A stretch of DNA of 64,000 bases, from contig OX235267.1 of the NCBI GenBank assembly GCA_944472135.2, positions 24,615,349 to 24,679,348 on the forward strand, given 5' to 3'. Shown in pieces: positions 9,153-20,580 of the stretch; the stretch's first letter is position 1, and each line of letters starts with the position of its first letter. Made by a program: the position numbers and the translations under genes. Source of the DNA: Trichobilharzia regenti (lineage: Eukaryota; Platyhelminthes; Trematoda; Strigeidida; Schistosomatidae). Under the pieces are notes generated by a model, which was not told the origin of the DNA, made no database searches, and was given only the letters and a program-made list of their open reading frames with translations.

Positions 9153-11372
9153 TTATGCACTTAATTTCCCCCTGCTGAACCAGGCTGGTAAGTGTTCTCG
9201 AACCCGTAGACGAACCTGCTTAATCGTGTGCCCTATATAACTTGAACCACAGGGACAGTTGAAATGGTATATGCATGAAGAAGAGCTAAGGTTAGGTAAG
9301 ACAACTTTGAGTTGCTGGGTGAACACTGGACGGCTAGTGAAGAATAGACACAGACGTGCAGAGTAGAAAGTTTTCTTGATCGCCCTGGTTAAACGTTGGG
9401 ATAGAATCTCCGCAGGAGTATCTCCCTTGAATTGGAGACGTAAAAACAGAGGCTTTTTCTCCACAGTTGCCAGTTCTTGTTTACGACCATTATAACCTAT
9501 GTTAGCTTTAATGAACTTCTCTGGATATCCGTTCTCGCTTAGAATATCTTGGATGATCTGGGGTTCTTTCTCTACGCAGTCTTCGGAACAAATAGAACTC
9601 GCTCTAAATGCTAAGTTCCTGATTAGATTACGTTTGTATTTCATCGGTACGAAGCTAAGGAAATGTGTATACTGAGCTTTGGTCTCTAGCTTTCTAAATA
9701 TGGTTCTTTTGATGGAACCATCCTCTCTTCTCGTTAGTAGGACGTCGAGGAAGTGTAAAGAGTCGTTGCATTCTCCTTCGTAGGTGAAATGGACCGCTGG
9801 GTGAGCATTATTGAAGTTGTTCAAAATCAAATCACTATTTAACCCTTCATCGTACACTACAAAAGTGTCATCCATGTAACGACAATACATTTCCATTTTT
9901 GCTATTTCCTCTTTCAACGGACTATTTTCTAGTTTTGCTAGAAAGATATTCGCGAAAATCTGTCCCAGTGAGGATCCTATGTCTACTCCGTCAACCTGTC
10001 TGTATATTTCATTAATAAATGGGAACTGAACATTCGTTGTGCATTCAACAAGTAGTTGTTTCAGATTACTGACAGGAATATCAGTGTACAATTCCTTTTC
10101 TATAATCTGTTCACAGATATAATCGATTGTTTCCACTAGAGGCACATTCGTTAATAGAGATGAAACATCAAGTGATGCCATATATTTGCCAGTCGCGTTC
10201 AGGTTTTTTATCTTATCAACAAATTGAAAGGTATCCTTGACGCTGTGCTTTACTAACTCGTCATGCAAGGGTTGAAGCAGCTGTACCAGCCACTTTGCCG
10301 TCTCGTGATAGGGTGAATGAGACATGTCTAGTATGGGGCGTAGGGGCACTCCTGATTTATGCACTTTCGGTAAACCATACATACGTGAGATGGTACTCTC
10401 TGTAGGTTTTATGTTTTCGAAAGTTTTTGGTGATAAATAGCCTTTACCCTTCAAATCCTTTAATAAGTTTGTTATTTCTTTCTCTTTTTTCTCCGTATGA
10501 TCTTTCATCGCTTTCGGCTTCTGAAACTTGCTTCTGTCAGCTAGTATGGAGTTCATCTTATTGATGTAGTCCTGCTTATCCATAATTACTATCCCCGGCC
10601 CCTTATCCGGTCTGGTAATAACTATGTTTTCATTTTGTCTTAGTCTTTTGACAGCTTCTCGGTGCTGTTTTGTGAGTATACTATGGGGCTTATTCTTATC
10701 CTTCTGTCTATACTGATAGCAACAGTCTACCAGGGTTGATTTGAATCTTTCTAGGTCCTCATCAGAAGAGGCGACCAAGTCCCCTGTTTGTATATAGAAG
10801 TTCTCGAATTGTACATCAGTGTCAATCTGACTAATCTCCGTACGGATATCACAAAACTTAGTCCCTAAAGATAACGCTTCCAGTTGTAGTTTGTCAAGAA
10901 TCACACTAGAAAAGTTATGGACGTACCTTTCTGGATTAGCAGGAAATCTACATTCCGGAGTTCGGCTTTCTAAGCCTTTCATCAGTTGTGTTCGTTTTTT
11001 CGAGGAATTAAATTCGGCGATTTCGTCGACATATTGCATAAATTGTAGTCTCATCTCCTCTGGAAGGTCGAGAAGTGCATAATTCCTTTGTGATATATTT
11101 AATTCCAATTGTGTAATGTCAGACTGTATTGATTCGAGCTGATTAAGTGCATGTCGTTTTAAAGTCATTTTACTTTGTGGTATTCTGTTTCTACGTAATG
11201 ATTTCCAATAGAGTTTAGGGTATCGATTTTTCTGGATACAATCCTTTATAAATTCGATACATATTCTTGATTCGGCGAGCCGTACGTTGAACTTCAGGAA
11301 TTCATTGAGTTCCTTTAACGCAACAGGATGCTCATGAGAGTTATAAGATTTGATAGTGTGAAATATTCCCAA
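9153..11372 (-). pseudogene. Nearly intact PLE polyprotein (reverse transcriptase and GIY-YIG endonuclease)
   Basis: The longest frame in the window, 739 codons. Penelope-like elements copy RNA into DNA at nicks made by their GIY-YIG nuclease. Seen in order: a conserved N-terminal stretch (RPDKGPGIVIMD, about 250-262), YGLPKVHK at 332-338, the motif A aspartate in SLDVSSL (D402), VDGVDIGSSLGQ at 460-471, YMDD at 499-502, and a nuclease core with Y702 and SYIG at 711-714. The usual third motif is AMGSxLGP, so D464, I465 and Q471 look like damaging changes. The C terminus is cut by a one-base loss in a C run (9168-9172), which removes the tail that should hold the catalytic glutamate. Even in the correct frame a TAG follows, as in the + arm. 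The start was taken as the first ATG of the open frame. Activity is unlikely. Confidence 0.85.
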
Positions 11373-11374
11373 AT

Positions 11375-12015
11375 TATGAATTAAAAGTCAATCTGAACGA
11401 AGAATATTCTTTTCAATAATTTCTCTTCAGGTTCTTACAATTATAAAATATAATATTTGTGGTCGTTACAATAAAGATAGCCAGGTATGCGGTGGATACA
11501 TTTTTTAACGTAGAATAACAGATTAGTTATGGGGTGTCAAAATAAATAGTCATATTTGTGTAACAAACGTGCTAGGCTGAAATCGATTAGAAATATTGTA
11601 AAACGGGCTATCTTTATTGTAACGACCACAAATATTATATTTTATAATTGTAAGAACCTGAAGAGAAATTATTGAAAAGAATATTCTTCGTTCAGATTGA
11701 CTATTGAACTGATTTGTCAATTTCCCTACCCCATACTCTACAAATCTATTATGATTAATCACCACCATTCTCTACCGTTTTACAATATTTTCTAATCGAT
11801 TTCAGCCCAGAGCACGTTTGTCACACAAATACGACTATTTATTTTGACACCCCATAATTACTAATCTGTTATTCTACGTTAAAAATGTATCCGCCGCATA
11901 ATTGGCCTTTATTGTAACGACCACAAATATTATATTTTATAATTGTAAGACCCTGAAATGCAGGAATTATTGAAAAGGATATTCTTCTTTCAGATTGACT
12001 TTTAATTCACAATAT
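11375..12015. repeat. PLE 5' leader present three times, head-to-head
   Basis: The leader just upstream of the PLE start codon (- strand, about 11606 down to 11375) reappears on the + strand as a fragment at about 11603-11710 and as a longer copy at 11783-12015. All share GTAACGACCACAAATATTAT and a CCTGAAG…TTCAGATTGACT block. A related block lies near 45770-45830 (- strand) at the end of another PLE, so it is probably a terminal element sequence. Confidence 0.8.
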
Positions 12016-12289
12016 CAAACAGTTTACATTAATCAGGTGAATATCATTTTCGTGGAAAGTCGAATACGCCAATGTATGAGAATTCCCAGCAAATACGCAC
12101 CGGTTCATTACTAAGGAAATTTGTGTGATAAGTTGAACACTTCGGAGTTGAAAGAGTGAGGGAAATATTATCCAGACATGTGTATTTTGCATCATTCAGT
12201 TATTCGTTTTCAATGCAGACGCACTCCCTTTTTATTTATTATTATTAGTTGCAGTATTTATATGAGTATTAATAATCATTATTTCCGTT

Positions 12290-12395
12290 TTCAGTGGAAC
12301 AGTGGACTTTACTACCACATCCCACAACAAAGCTCAGAAAACACACCTACACCGAAATCATCCACCTGAGCTAAAAATCTTCTCCATTATACCCA
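12290..12395 (+). repeat. Degenerate member of the 5055-5245 repeat family
   Basis: Contains AAAGCTCAGAAAACACACC…ATCATCCACCTGAGCTAAAAATCTTCTCC, matching with changes the sequence at 5215-5280. The foldback part is absent. The 12016-12289 stretch before it holds nothing that I recognise. Confidence 0.5.
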
Positions 12396-13889
12396 AAAGT
12401 TCACATTCATCAATATTAATTGGTTTGAGGGTCCAAAGTGTATAATTATTACCTACGGGAAGATGAAGCCTCATTAAGTGAGATACAAAAGTATCCCATA
12501 TGATTACTGGGACTATAATACCGGATAAACAGGGAATTAATGTCTAAGCGCTACTTCTAAGAAGTATATCTCTTAATTTGATCAGAGATACTTGCTACAG
12601 GTTTTAACAAGACAGTGATTTCAGTTATCACTTGCGCTGGCTGTTAGAAAGTTTCATGTGGCCAGAATTTGAAACTAATTAAAAAGCATATAGGGTAAAT
12701 TTCATGTTTGGCTTGTTTTTTACCTATTGTCGCATACATGTCTGACTTACAACACCTTAGGGATATTACTTCAAGTGTCAGTCAGAAGAACACATTAAAT
12801 AATAAGTAATATTACCAAATACTGGATGGAATTCTCTGATATAAATGGAATCATGTTTTTTGATGGGTTTAGGACTTTGGCCTAATAAAAATGGTGAAAT
12901 TGTTAGGTCATCATCAGAAGCAGAGGGCTTTTAGAAGCTATTCTAGGACTTACACTATTGCACTTACCAGATATTCCAATGATATTTATGTCATGAACCA
13001 AACACGAAACCAAGAGAATGTCACTGTAACGACCAAGTGTATTCCATTATGGGTTTGAACGCAAGAAACCGATGTCTCCGTTCTACCATATAGCCACCAC
13101 AACCTTCTTCAGACACGTGCTATCACAAAACGTACCAAACTCTGGAAAACGACGATTACTCTTCAATATTGTAGCGGATCTATTAATCAATAATAGCATC
13201 AAACTCAAAATTTCTTCTGAAGTCCTGTGAGTTAGCCATACAGGCAGTGTCAGTTTCTGAATACAGAACAAGTACTGTACAATAAAATTAGTTAACAAAA
13301 GTTGAATTGCAAAAGAGACCTTAGAATCAAGGAGAGTATTCTCAAAGGAGTTGGATACAGAGCTGTGTCAACAGGAGTCACACACCATGACCTCCCGGGT
13401 CAGAATGACCTTCATTCATTCAAACAGACTCATATAGTTAAACAACAAACACATTATTAATGTTCAAGATTAAAAAAGGACAAGGGCAAATAGTAAGTGT
13501 TAAAAATAACAATGTGGTGTACAAATATAAAATTAATGATACACGGTCTAGGGCAAATACGTAAAACAACTATAAAAAAATTGAAATGTTTGAATAAGTA
13601 TAAGTAATATAAATACATCGTCCAGGAGGGATTTTCCAAACAATTTGTCCACTACAGTCACTGTTATAAGGAGTTGCTCTTTCAGTTACTTGAACCAACA
13701 AAATGTAGATGATATAGTAGTTGAACTGGAGTTTATATTCAATCCAAAGAAAGGCTTCAGATAGGCATGTAAAGAAGTAAAGATGAATTAATTTTGTAAA
13801 CCGTTCAATTTGTAACATCCTAACTACTGAATGATTAAGTTAGTATTACTGATATACTCAACAGTGCATGGATGAATGGATTACTTTCT
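12396..13889. other. No recognisable gene
   Basis: AT-rich. Short frames on the - strand (13083-13298, 13457-13639, 13570-13818) have no motif or splice support. Identical in the second tandem copy (36615-38108), so conservation between copies is no evidence of coding. Confidence 0.5.
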
Positions 13890-13985
13890 ATGGATAATGG
13901 AGGAGATTTGAAACTCAGGTAGATGATTTTGGTGTAGTTAGGTTATCTGAGCTAAATGATTCAACTGCAAAGCTTTCATTATCTT
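13890..13985 (-). repeat. Degenerate member of the 5055-5245 repeat family
   Basis: On the - strand this reads AATGAAAGCTTTGCAGTTGAATC … TAGCTCAGATAACC … ATCATCTACCTGAG, parallel to the right arm and flank at 5190-5280. It confirms a dispersed family with at least three members per tandem unit. Confidence 0.55.
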
Positions 13986-14635
13986 TCTAAACAACCTATT
14001 TAGCTTTAACAGCAGGATGAAGTGAGATTTCACATTTTCTCTGAATGCTATAGTGGTCTAACCAATGTGCTCAATAACCTTAAGAAATATAAGAATAAAA
14101 ATCCAAGTCAATAAAAATTATTGCGAAGGTATGCTGTAGATATACAGATAAGTGCTGGAAATAATGGTTACTTGGAAATATAGTTGTAATCCGCTTCTAA
14201 AAATGGAATGTATAATCCACAGACACGGTTCGTTGCTAGCTTGTGTATTCACTGACAAAAGTTGTTAGGCGGTTATTGATGGGTCTATGGGCGACGATAA
14301 GATGTCCCTATGAGTTCAAAAAAATACAACACGAGGATTAGCAGAACAAGAAGACAGTAGAAACCAGTGAGAAGACGAATTGAGAAACAACACAACTGTA
14401 TTCTCATTCCAACGCGGAAGTTACATATTTATATCTGAAAAAGAGTCGATTAAGCAGAAGTCATGTACAGTGTGTCCATTTTCAATATTAATCAAAATTG
14501 TACAAATGCTTTGCTAAGGACTTCACATTGGCATAACCTTCTCTCCAGATGAAATTGGCTTTTGGAAATTTTCCCACAGCCTTATCCACTGGTAATCACA
14601 CGGTTTATTTTTTCCCCGTATAAATGAACTTTTGT
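13986..14635. other. No recognisable gene
   Basis: No long frame, tRNA-like head or retroelement motif seen. Confidence 0.5.
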
Positions 14636-15130
14636 CTTTAGGACATTTTCATTATAATATTTTTGTTTCCTTTAGTTTCTACAAGGACACAAGGCCTAAG
14701 CCGCACGTCTACATCACGTTTGCTTTCCCTACCCTTCCTTTCATATCCTCGCCAGTTCCTTCTGTATTTGAAAAGATGCTTCCTTGGCGGGAAAGTAAAG
14801 GAGGTTTTTTCTTTCAGATTTCTCCCACTTATGATGATTGCTGTATGGTGCTGCTGCTGTCGCTGCAGGCCAGGAATCTTCATCACCTCTGTTTTCTCTA
14901 TGTTCACCTGAAGAAAGTTCTATCTTTGATGCTTTTTCTGCCAACTTAGTGCTTTTCACTTTCAAATCTTCCACTTTGTGGGAAATCAGACACATATCAT
15001 CGGTGAAGTCCAGATTTTTCAAGTTTTTTGAGTGAGCCCATTTTATGCCTGTTTTCTCCTCGCCCGCATTATTCAGTCTACTGCAATCAGGAAAATCACT
15101 GGAAATAGTAGACAGCCTTGTCTTTTACTA
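14636..15130 (-). mobile_element. RTE-like LINE reverse-transcriptase fragment
   Basis: On the - strand, two overlapping frames give LDFTDDMCLISHKVEDL, then KSTKLAEKASKI, then VNIEKTEVMKI. This is the F-x-D-D region and following helix typical of RTE/SR2-like LINEs (compare LDFADDLALLSH). FTDD lies at about 14996-15007. One frameshift separates the two pieces. The remaining LINE is missing. Open frames on the opposite strand here are shadows. Recurs at 38855-39349. Confidence 0.7.
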
Positions 15131-15344
15131 TTTGAATCTATATCATTATATCTGCTCTTTTCAGATAATTTCATGTAAAAAACTTGTGGTATTTTCCCAT
15201 TTTGTCCAAGTGATGTCCCATGTCAACATTTTAGTTTTTATTTTTTGATTACAGCTTGATTCCACTCTGTATTTTTGGTACAAGTATGGAATTTTCAGCA
15301 CGGATATCGGTAGCCTAAATTTTGCTGGCCGACCATATCAGGTG

Positions 15345-15418
15345 TGCGTCGGCAGGGGATCGAACCTCGGACCATATGCATGGTCGGCGAGAGTCCTAAC
15401 CACTGTGCCATGTATTGA
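15345..15418 (-). repeat. tRNA-derived SINE head
   Basis: On the - strand, box A reads TGGCACAGTGG and box B GAGGTTCGATCCCC, followed by CTGCCGACGCA. This is the same family as 3088-3160 in the opposite direction. The 5' acceptor strand is lost (ATACA in place of GCGTCGG), so no tRNA can form. Recurs at 39564-39637. Confidence 0.65.
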
Positions 15419-16439
15419 TATGAAGTAATTATTACTACTTCTTTTAACAGCTAGTATATATTCATGCGTATAAAGACGAAAAGGATGTCTGACTTTTAGA
15501 TTATCTCAGTTTTTATTTTAATTATATATGGTGAATTTATAAACCTCAGACTACGCAAAATGACGGCTTTTACTTTCACACAGGTTTCCTCTTACTTTTT
15601 TCATTTGAATTTTAAGACATGATTTCTAAGAAGCTGACCTTCAGAGTTTCTTGCCAATAAAATTACAGATTAAGTAATCGATTTATTCAGTCTCTAACAG
15701 TAAATTCATTCTCAGTATTGGAAATCCTTCAAATGCACAAGTTTATAAACTGACTTATTACAGTACAAAAAATGGTATGTTCTTGTAGGTTTGATAGACA
15801 GTTAGCATCAATAAACTTTGGACCATCCAGCACTTCAGAATTCAGAAAACAGATATCGAAATGATTCGATGCAATTTGATTTCTTCAATGGATTCTGAGC
15901 ATAAAAAATCTCATTCAAAGTTCTCACGTAACGGTCGTTTTAACATGCTAAAGGTGAAGTCAACCTATGAAATCTGTCGTTTAAAAAAGTAAGTGAGTGA
16001 TTTTTAATATTTTAATTGTAAAATATAATGAAGTGTTAGAATTGTTATACCATTATTGCATTCAGTTGTCATAATTGTAAAGACTGTCGTCGCCTATTCT
16101 CAGTGAGCATTCGTTAGGAGAGCATTTTCAAGTGAAATAAATTTCATCACTGTTTGAGTGTTAAACATCATAATTTTGATGATTCGACAGAGCACACAGA
16201 ATTAACTCATGGGTAGAGTTATTATTGAATGAAATAACTGAAGACATTGTAATTTAGGCTGTGAAGTAATGACTGAAATGAGTTGGAGTTGAAGATGCCT
16301 GTGGAAACTGTTCATTGTTTTCCGAGATTCGATAATTGATAGTTGAATTTTCGTCTTCAGTCATGATGACGTTGTTTTAGCTTGGATGAGGAGATAATTT
16401 GTTGATTTCAGCCTGGGACATCCATTTGTGTCGTTTGTT
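15419..16439. other. No recognisable gene
   Basis: AT-rich, no motif seen. A one-base difference between tandem copies occurs near 15687 and a substitution near 16066. Confidence 0.5.
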
Positions 16440-17220
16440 GACAGATGAGCAAGACCCTTGTTGTTTGTGTCTTCTTCATTCATCAACTTCAAAATGAAGA
16501 AGAGAAGACGTTCAGCGAAGAGACTGTTTTCGGTGAATTCATTCACAAACCATCAAGTTACATCACACGACACGCTGTCGAGTGGAACGCCAACGAAAAT
16601 CGGCGTTTCGGTCGTCAGTGCCACGGTGACATGGGAGAGGAGGTCAAGTGAAGATGAAATGAAAGCATATTGATAGACGTGGAGCCAGCTGAAAACGTTG
16701 GCAGAGAACTGGAAGCAATAGAGAAGTGAAACTGAAGCCCTATTTTCCTCTAAGAACTAAAGGAAACAAAAATATAATAATAAAATAGTCAAAAGTCTTA
16801 TAGACAAAAGTTCAATTATACGGTCAAAAAATAAATAATGTGAATACCAGTGGATAAGGATCTGAGTAGCTTGAAAATCTCCATTGAGTCATATGAAAAA
16901 GAGAAGACGTTCAGCGAAGAGACTCTTTTCGGCGAATTCATTCACGTAGCTGTACAGTCGCATTTACATATAATTATTTGTGTGTGTGTGTACATGAGGT
17001 TTGTCAAGTTTAGATAATTGATCAGATGATAAAGGAATGATCTAATATAGAAACAAGGTTAATTGGACAGCAACTAAAGTAGGATTGAGTTAGTAAGTTA
17101 GATGACGTAATATAATTGACTAAAATGTTTTGACTTAGGTCAGGGTAGCAACAGAGGTAATTACAGATAGAGACTAAGTAGAGGTGGGGTAGATAATAAT
17201 GCCACACCGAATCAGGGAAA
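16440..17220 (+). repeat. Repeat with duplicated basic-peptide segment; probable PLE end sequence
   Basis: The stretch GAGAAGACGTTCAGCGAAGA… occurs twice in direct orientation (16499-16546 and 16901-16947). In one frame both read KKRRRSAKRLFS. A diverged relative is at 42605-42660, just downstream of the PLE on the - strand at 43040-44560, and similarity continues for about 150 bases beyond. I infer it is untranslated end sequence of a PLE lineage, not a gene, although the 71-codon frame at 16458-16673 is open. Confidence 0.4.
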
Positions 17221-17404
17221 TCCACCAGCGTGTTTATAAAGATACTTACAGAATAATAAAAAAGATAATTCCCAACCTAAAGTGCAAACAAAAGTTATTA
17301 AAGAACATGAACTGTATATTGTGTACCATGCCGGCATCATTTTTTCGCTATTAGATTGTACCACAAGCGTTTTTGCGACTGAAAATTGTGGAATAAAGCA
17401 TTTC

Positions 17405-17689
17405 ATGATAGTAAAATTGGTTGAGTAATTCTCCTTTGTATGGACAGCTCCGGTTTTCCTATGTGAATGGCCGGAGAAGACGAAATCGTATTGCCTTTGA
17501 TAAATCGCCCTTCACCTTGTAGATCACTTTGAAGGAGTCCTTCGTTAAAATGGAATGATAAGTCTTGCTGAAGTCAACATGAAGGTTAATTTTCTGAAGC
17601 TTGTCATTTGGATGCATACAGGAAAGAAGGAAAATATGGAACCATGTAAGAGTTCCAAAAATTTAGAAATCCTATAATGGTATTCTGGA
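17405..17689. other. Start of single-copy spacer
   Basis: Directly right of the duplication edge. Contains low-quality matches to PLE-like sequence but no motif that I can name. Confidence 0.4.
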
Positions 17690-17980
17690 AGCAGTAAGGA
17701 AATATGCCTATACTAGCTTCGTGATACCTTCCAATTCGTAGACTGCATATAAGATATGAATGTTACTAACAAAGTTATGCTATCTGTTCACATTGAATCA
17801 CTGCTCACCAACATCCCACGTACAGGAAGTGTTTGTTTTATATGTAAATAAAAGAGATGACAACCAATTCAACAATGAAGTACCAACAACATGTCTTAAA
17901 GCAATGTCACTGAGGTGCACTCTCAATGTAGAATTTACTTTCAACGACACAATGTACAGACAAAGGGACAGTATTTGATT
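17690..17980 (+). mobile_element. PLE reverse-transcriptase fragment
   Basis: Across two frames this reads FVDCI, DMNVTNKVMLSVHIESLLTNIP, and then SLRCTLNVEFTFNDTMYRQ. These match the region between the YGLPKVHK and AMGS motifs in PLEs (compare NLNATGKYMASLDVSSLLTNVP in the 9153-11372 frame). It stops just before the AMGS motif. The motif A aspartate is replaced by H. Truncated both sides; possibly the 5' part of the element that resumes near 18800. Confidence 0.65.
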
Positions 17981-18699
17981 GTTAGACACCATTAACCAGC
18001 AATAACATCATGTTAAACTGCAGACATCGCGGAAGCGTCAAGTAATAGCACACGTTATGTTAAAATAAAACGGACATTTCGGTTAAAAATAAGCAACTAA
18101 TCAAATTCATTGTTTAAACAACAAATCCAAAATAGGAAATGAATAACAACACCTGTCTGCACAACACAAACCTACATCAGATAGACAATTAGTAAAAACC
18201 AATTAGCACTTAACAATTGTTTCATCCTGACTGATGACCCCTCAGAAGTGTATATCAACAACTCCTATGCATCAGTCGCTGTGTAGGAAAGATGGCCTGA
18301 AGATCTGACAAGACATCATGGACTATAGGCTTCATTATGTCAGGAGTGAATCAAATGATCATTTACAGTTTAAATTAATGCTAACACCTTGCTGAAAATT
18401 AACAGGAGTTAGAATTCGCCAGGTATTCAATTCTAGCCCAGATACTGAATTGTTAACTGGGTTGTCCACGTAACCTGAAATCCCTGAACCCGATGCTGAT
18501 GTTTTCCAATACCCTGTGACATTTATTGAATCTCTGTATGATGTCAGTTCCTGACAAAATTCTCCAGTGATATGCATCAAAATCTGTAGGGAAACTATGA
18601 TTTGAACAAATATATAACTGAACAGAATGTTAACTAATAGGTGTTAGATCGATATTAAAATCTGTTTGATTGCGCTCACCGCAAAAGCGATTACTTCTG
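17981..18699. other. No recognisable gene
   Basis: Separates two PLE pieces whose motifs are consecutive (…YRQ at 17975, QINGVAMGS near 18838), so it may be an insertion into one PLE. I could not identify its ends. Confidence 0.35.
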
Positions 18700-20300
18700 T
18701 AACGTGAACTTTCGACCGCATGCTGCAGGTACACAAGTAAACATGCACCGACGACTGAGGGTCACAAGGATACATATTTCTTAGGCAACTGAAACCGATG
18801 CTGAGATTTCGAAAATTGCAACACCATACATACAAACAAATCAATGGTGTTGCAATGGGGAGCCCTCTGGGGCCCCTGTTAGCAGATATATTTATGTCGA
18901 AATTAGAGAAACAAATGCAAAGTATGCTTGGAGAATTTATGCTGTACAAACGTTATGTAGATGATACTCTTATTATTGGTAGTAACAGTAAATCTATTGA
19001 AAACTTTATTACTCTATTTAATCATATTCATCCAAATATTCGAGTGATTTCCGAACTAGAATCCAATAACAAACTCGGTTTCCTGGATATTACTATGACT
19101 AGGAGAGATGATGGAACTATTTTTCGTAAACAGACATGGAGTGGACAATATCTTCATTTTACCAGTTTTGTTCCTATCCAGTATGTACGTTCCCTGGTGA
19201 AATGTTTGTTCTCAAGGGCCCGGAAAATAGGTACGAGTGACACATTGATGGATGAGCTTCGACATATACATTCAGTTTTACTAGTCAATGGTTATCCAGA
19301 AAACTTCATCAATTGTCACGTAAGGATAGACCACATCTTGAAAAGACAGCTTCTGTACCAAAGAAAGCTATCTTTATTAATCTACCATTCAAGGGCGACC
19401 AGATTATGCAGCTGACAGCTCAAAGACTTCGATCAGCCATCAAACGCACATCCTACGCCGCATCTCTTTTTCTCACTCACTGAACATTTTCGACCTTTGT
19501 ACCTGCGATTAAATGGCGAAATTTTCTGGACTCTAATTCACATCGTATCTACAAGTTCACCTGCAGCTGCGGTGACACCTATATAGGTAGAACCAACAGA
19601 ATGTTCCAATGTCGTCGAAAAGAACATGTTGCAAAATGGTTACTAAATCATATCGAAAATCCTAACGCGATTAATCTTAATAGAAATCCAGCATCATCCA
19701 TTGCAAAACACTTATTAATGTCAGGTCACAAAATCAATACTAATGACTGTTTCACAATTATTTCACATAGCTCTAATTCAAGGTTATTGAAGGTGATGGA
19801 AGCACTTTGGATTAATCACATACAGCCTAAACTGTGTGTACAAAAATCAATAGACTTCAATCTGTGCCTACCCTGGACCACATTACCTATCTAAATATGA
19901 TTGGTATTTAGTATGTACTTTGTTTTTATTTAACTGAGTAATTTTCATGAACTTTATTTTATCATTGTTAAATATGTTAGTTGTAAAGCGGTTGTAAAGA
20001 AACTACGAAATGATATCATCTCGCGAAATTTGTCTTTTTAATGCCTTATTCAAATTTATCAAAGGGACTAATTGTTTTAATTTTCCCCTAACTCTTTGTT
20101 ATATATATATGCTGAGATTTTGTAAATTCCGGTTTAATAATACTTTGAGAAAGCTGTTAGCATTAAATAGCGAAACGTCAGTAAAAACAATCTCGTTTTG
20201 TTTTTCATTCATTGGGAAATACAAAAACCTTATTATTATGAATATCATATACTCAATGCCCAAATTTTTTCAAACCGTTAAAAGTGAACTTGGTTTGGAT
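18700..20300 (+). mobile_element. Penelope-like element, 5' truncated
   Basis: The first frame, 18798-19415, has INGVAMGSPLGPLLADIFM, RYVDDTL (catalytic motif), LGFLDITMTRRDDGT and NGYPENFI. A frameshift near 19370 moves the reading to another frame, followed by a TGA near 19483. The last frame, 19601-19894, carries the nuclease: CGDTYIGRTNR lies just upstream (about 19570-19600) and KVMEALWI holds the expected glutamate. It ends LPWTTLPI. The 3' untranslated part to about 20300 includes AGCGAAACGTCAG and matches the fragment at 5885-6110 inverted. Unlike the 9153-11372 element it keeps a normal AMGS-LGP motif. Confidence 0.8.
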
Positions 20301-20454
20301 ATATATAATCATTTATGATAACTAGATAAATCCAACCTCAGTCAATCAAATCACTTAAAGCCAACACTTGAAGAAGTTAGAATCGGTTGGCTATTGAATT
20401 GTGTAGCATTGCTTTAACTGTTTAACAAGTTCATCTTGTTGTAAGCACAAATCC

Positions 20455-20580
20455 TGGGTTCCATGAGTAGTTGAGTCGAAGGTGAGCACTGATGAAGAGT
20501 TTCAAACTATGAGGAAACAATAGACCAGTACTCCTTGGTTTTCAATAGTTCTCTAACTAATATCAGTTCTTGGTCAAGCT
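20455..20580 (+). repeat. Alpha-type SINE remnant with hammerhead-like core
   Basis: CTGATGA is intact at 20489-20495 and GAAAC at 20514-20518. The flanks GAGCACTG and CAGTACTC could pair with one mismatch as stem I. Stem II between them is degraded (AGAGTTTCAAACTATGAG does not pair well). Tail bases to about 20580 end AT-rich. It is a second, diverged variant of the alpha-type element seen at 6366-6545. Confidence 0.55.

Larger units (their letters stand above)
7375..9926. repeat. Large inverted repeat (arms about 1.22 kb, spacer about 108 b)
   Basis: Arms 7375-8597 and 8706-9926 are reverse complements with only a single-base G-run difference and one substitution near 8376 that I could see. 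The spacer 8598-8705 contains a TA microsatellite at about 8615-8644. Such a structure could extrude as a cruciform or a hairpin. The equivalent in the second tandem copy is 31607-34145, where the arms have diverged (16 substitutions). Confidence 0.9.
7375..12015. mobile_element. Composite Penelope-like element, mirrored at both ends
   Basis: A long PLE on the - strand (about 8706-11606) is flanked on the left by its own 3' part on the + strand (7375-8597) and on the right by two + strand copies of its 5' leader (about 11603-11710 and 11783-12015). So it is tail-to-tail on one side and head-to-head on the other. PLE insertions are known for tandem, inverted and partial copies at their ends. 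No target-site duplication could be identified because the outer ends are truncated. The same structure is present at 31607-36234. Confidence 0.8.
1..17404. repeat. Copy 1 of a long direct duplication (period about 24.2 kb)
   Basis: This segment reappears in the same orientation from 24233 to 41620. The offset is 24232 at the left and falls to 24216 at the right because of a few small indels: a shorter TA run, three deletions in the PLE frame, one base near 15687 and one TG repeat. Outside one PLE patch I saw only about ten differences. The right edge is sharp: both copies read to AAAGCATTTC and then differ (17405 against 41621). The left edge coincides with the window start, so the repeat may continue outside. 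Either a recent segmental duplication or two haplotypes placed in tandem by the assembler would look like this. Confidence 0.95.

Noticed and set aside
14632..15035. Overlapping + strand frames of 105, 82 and 65 codons
   Set aside because: The - strand here encodes an RTE reverse-transcriptase segment; the + frames have no motif.
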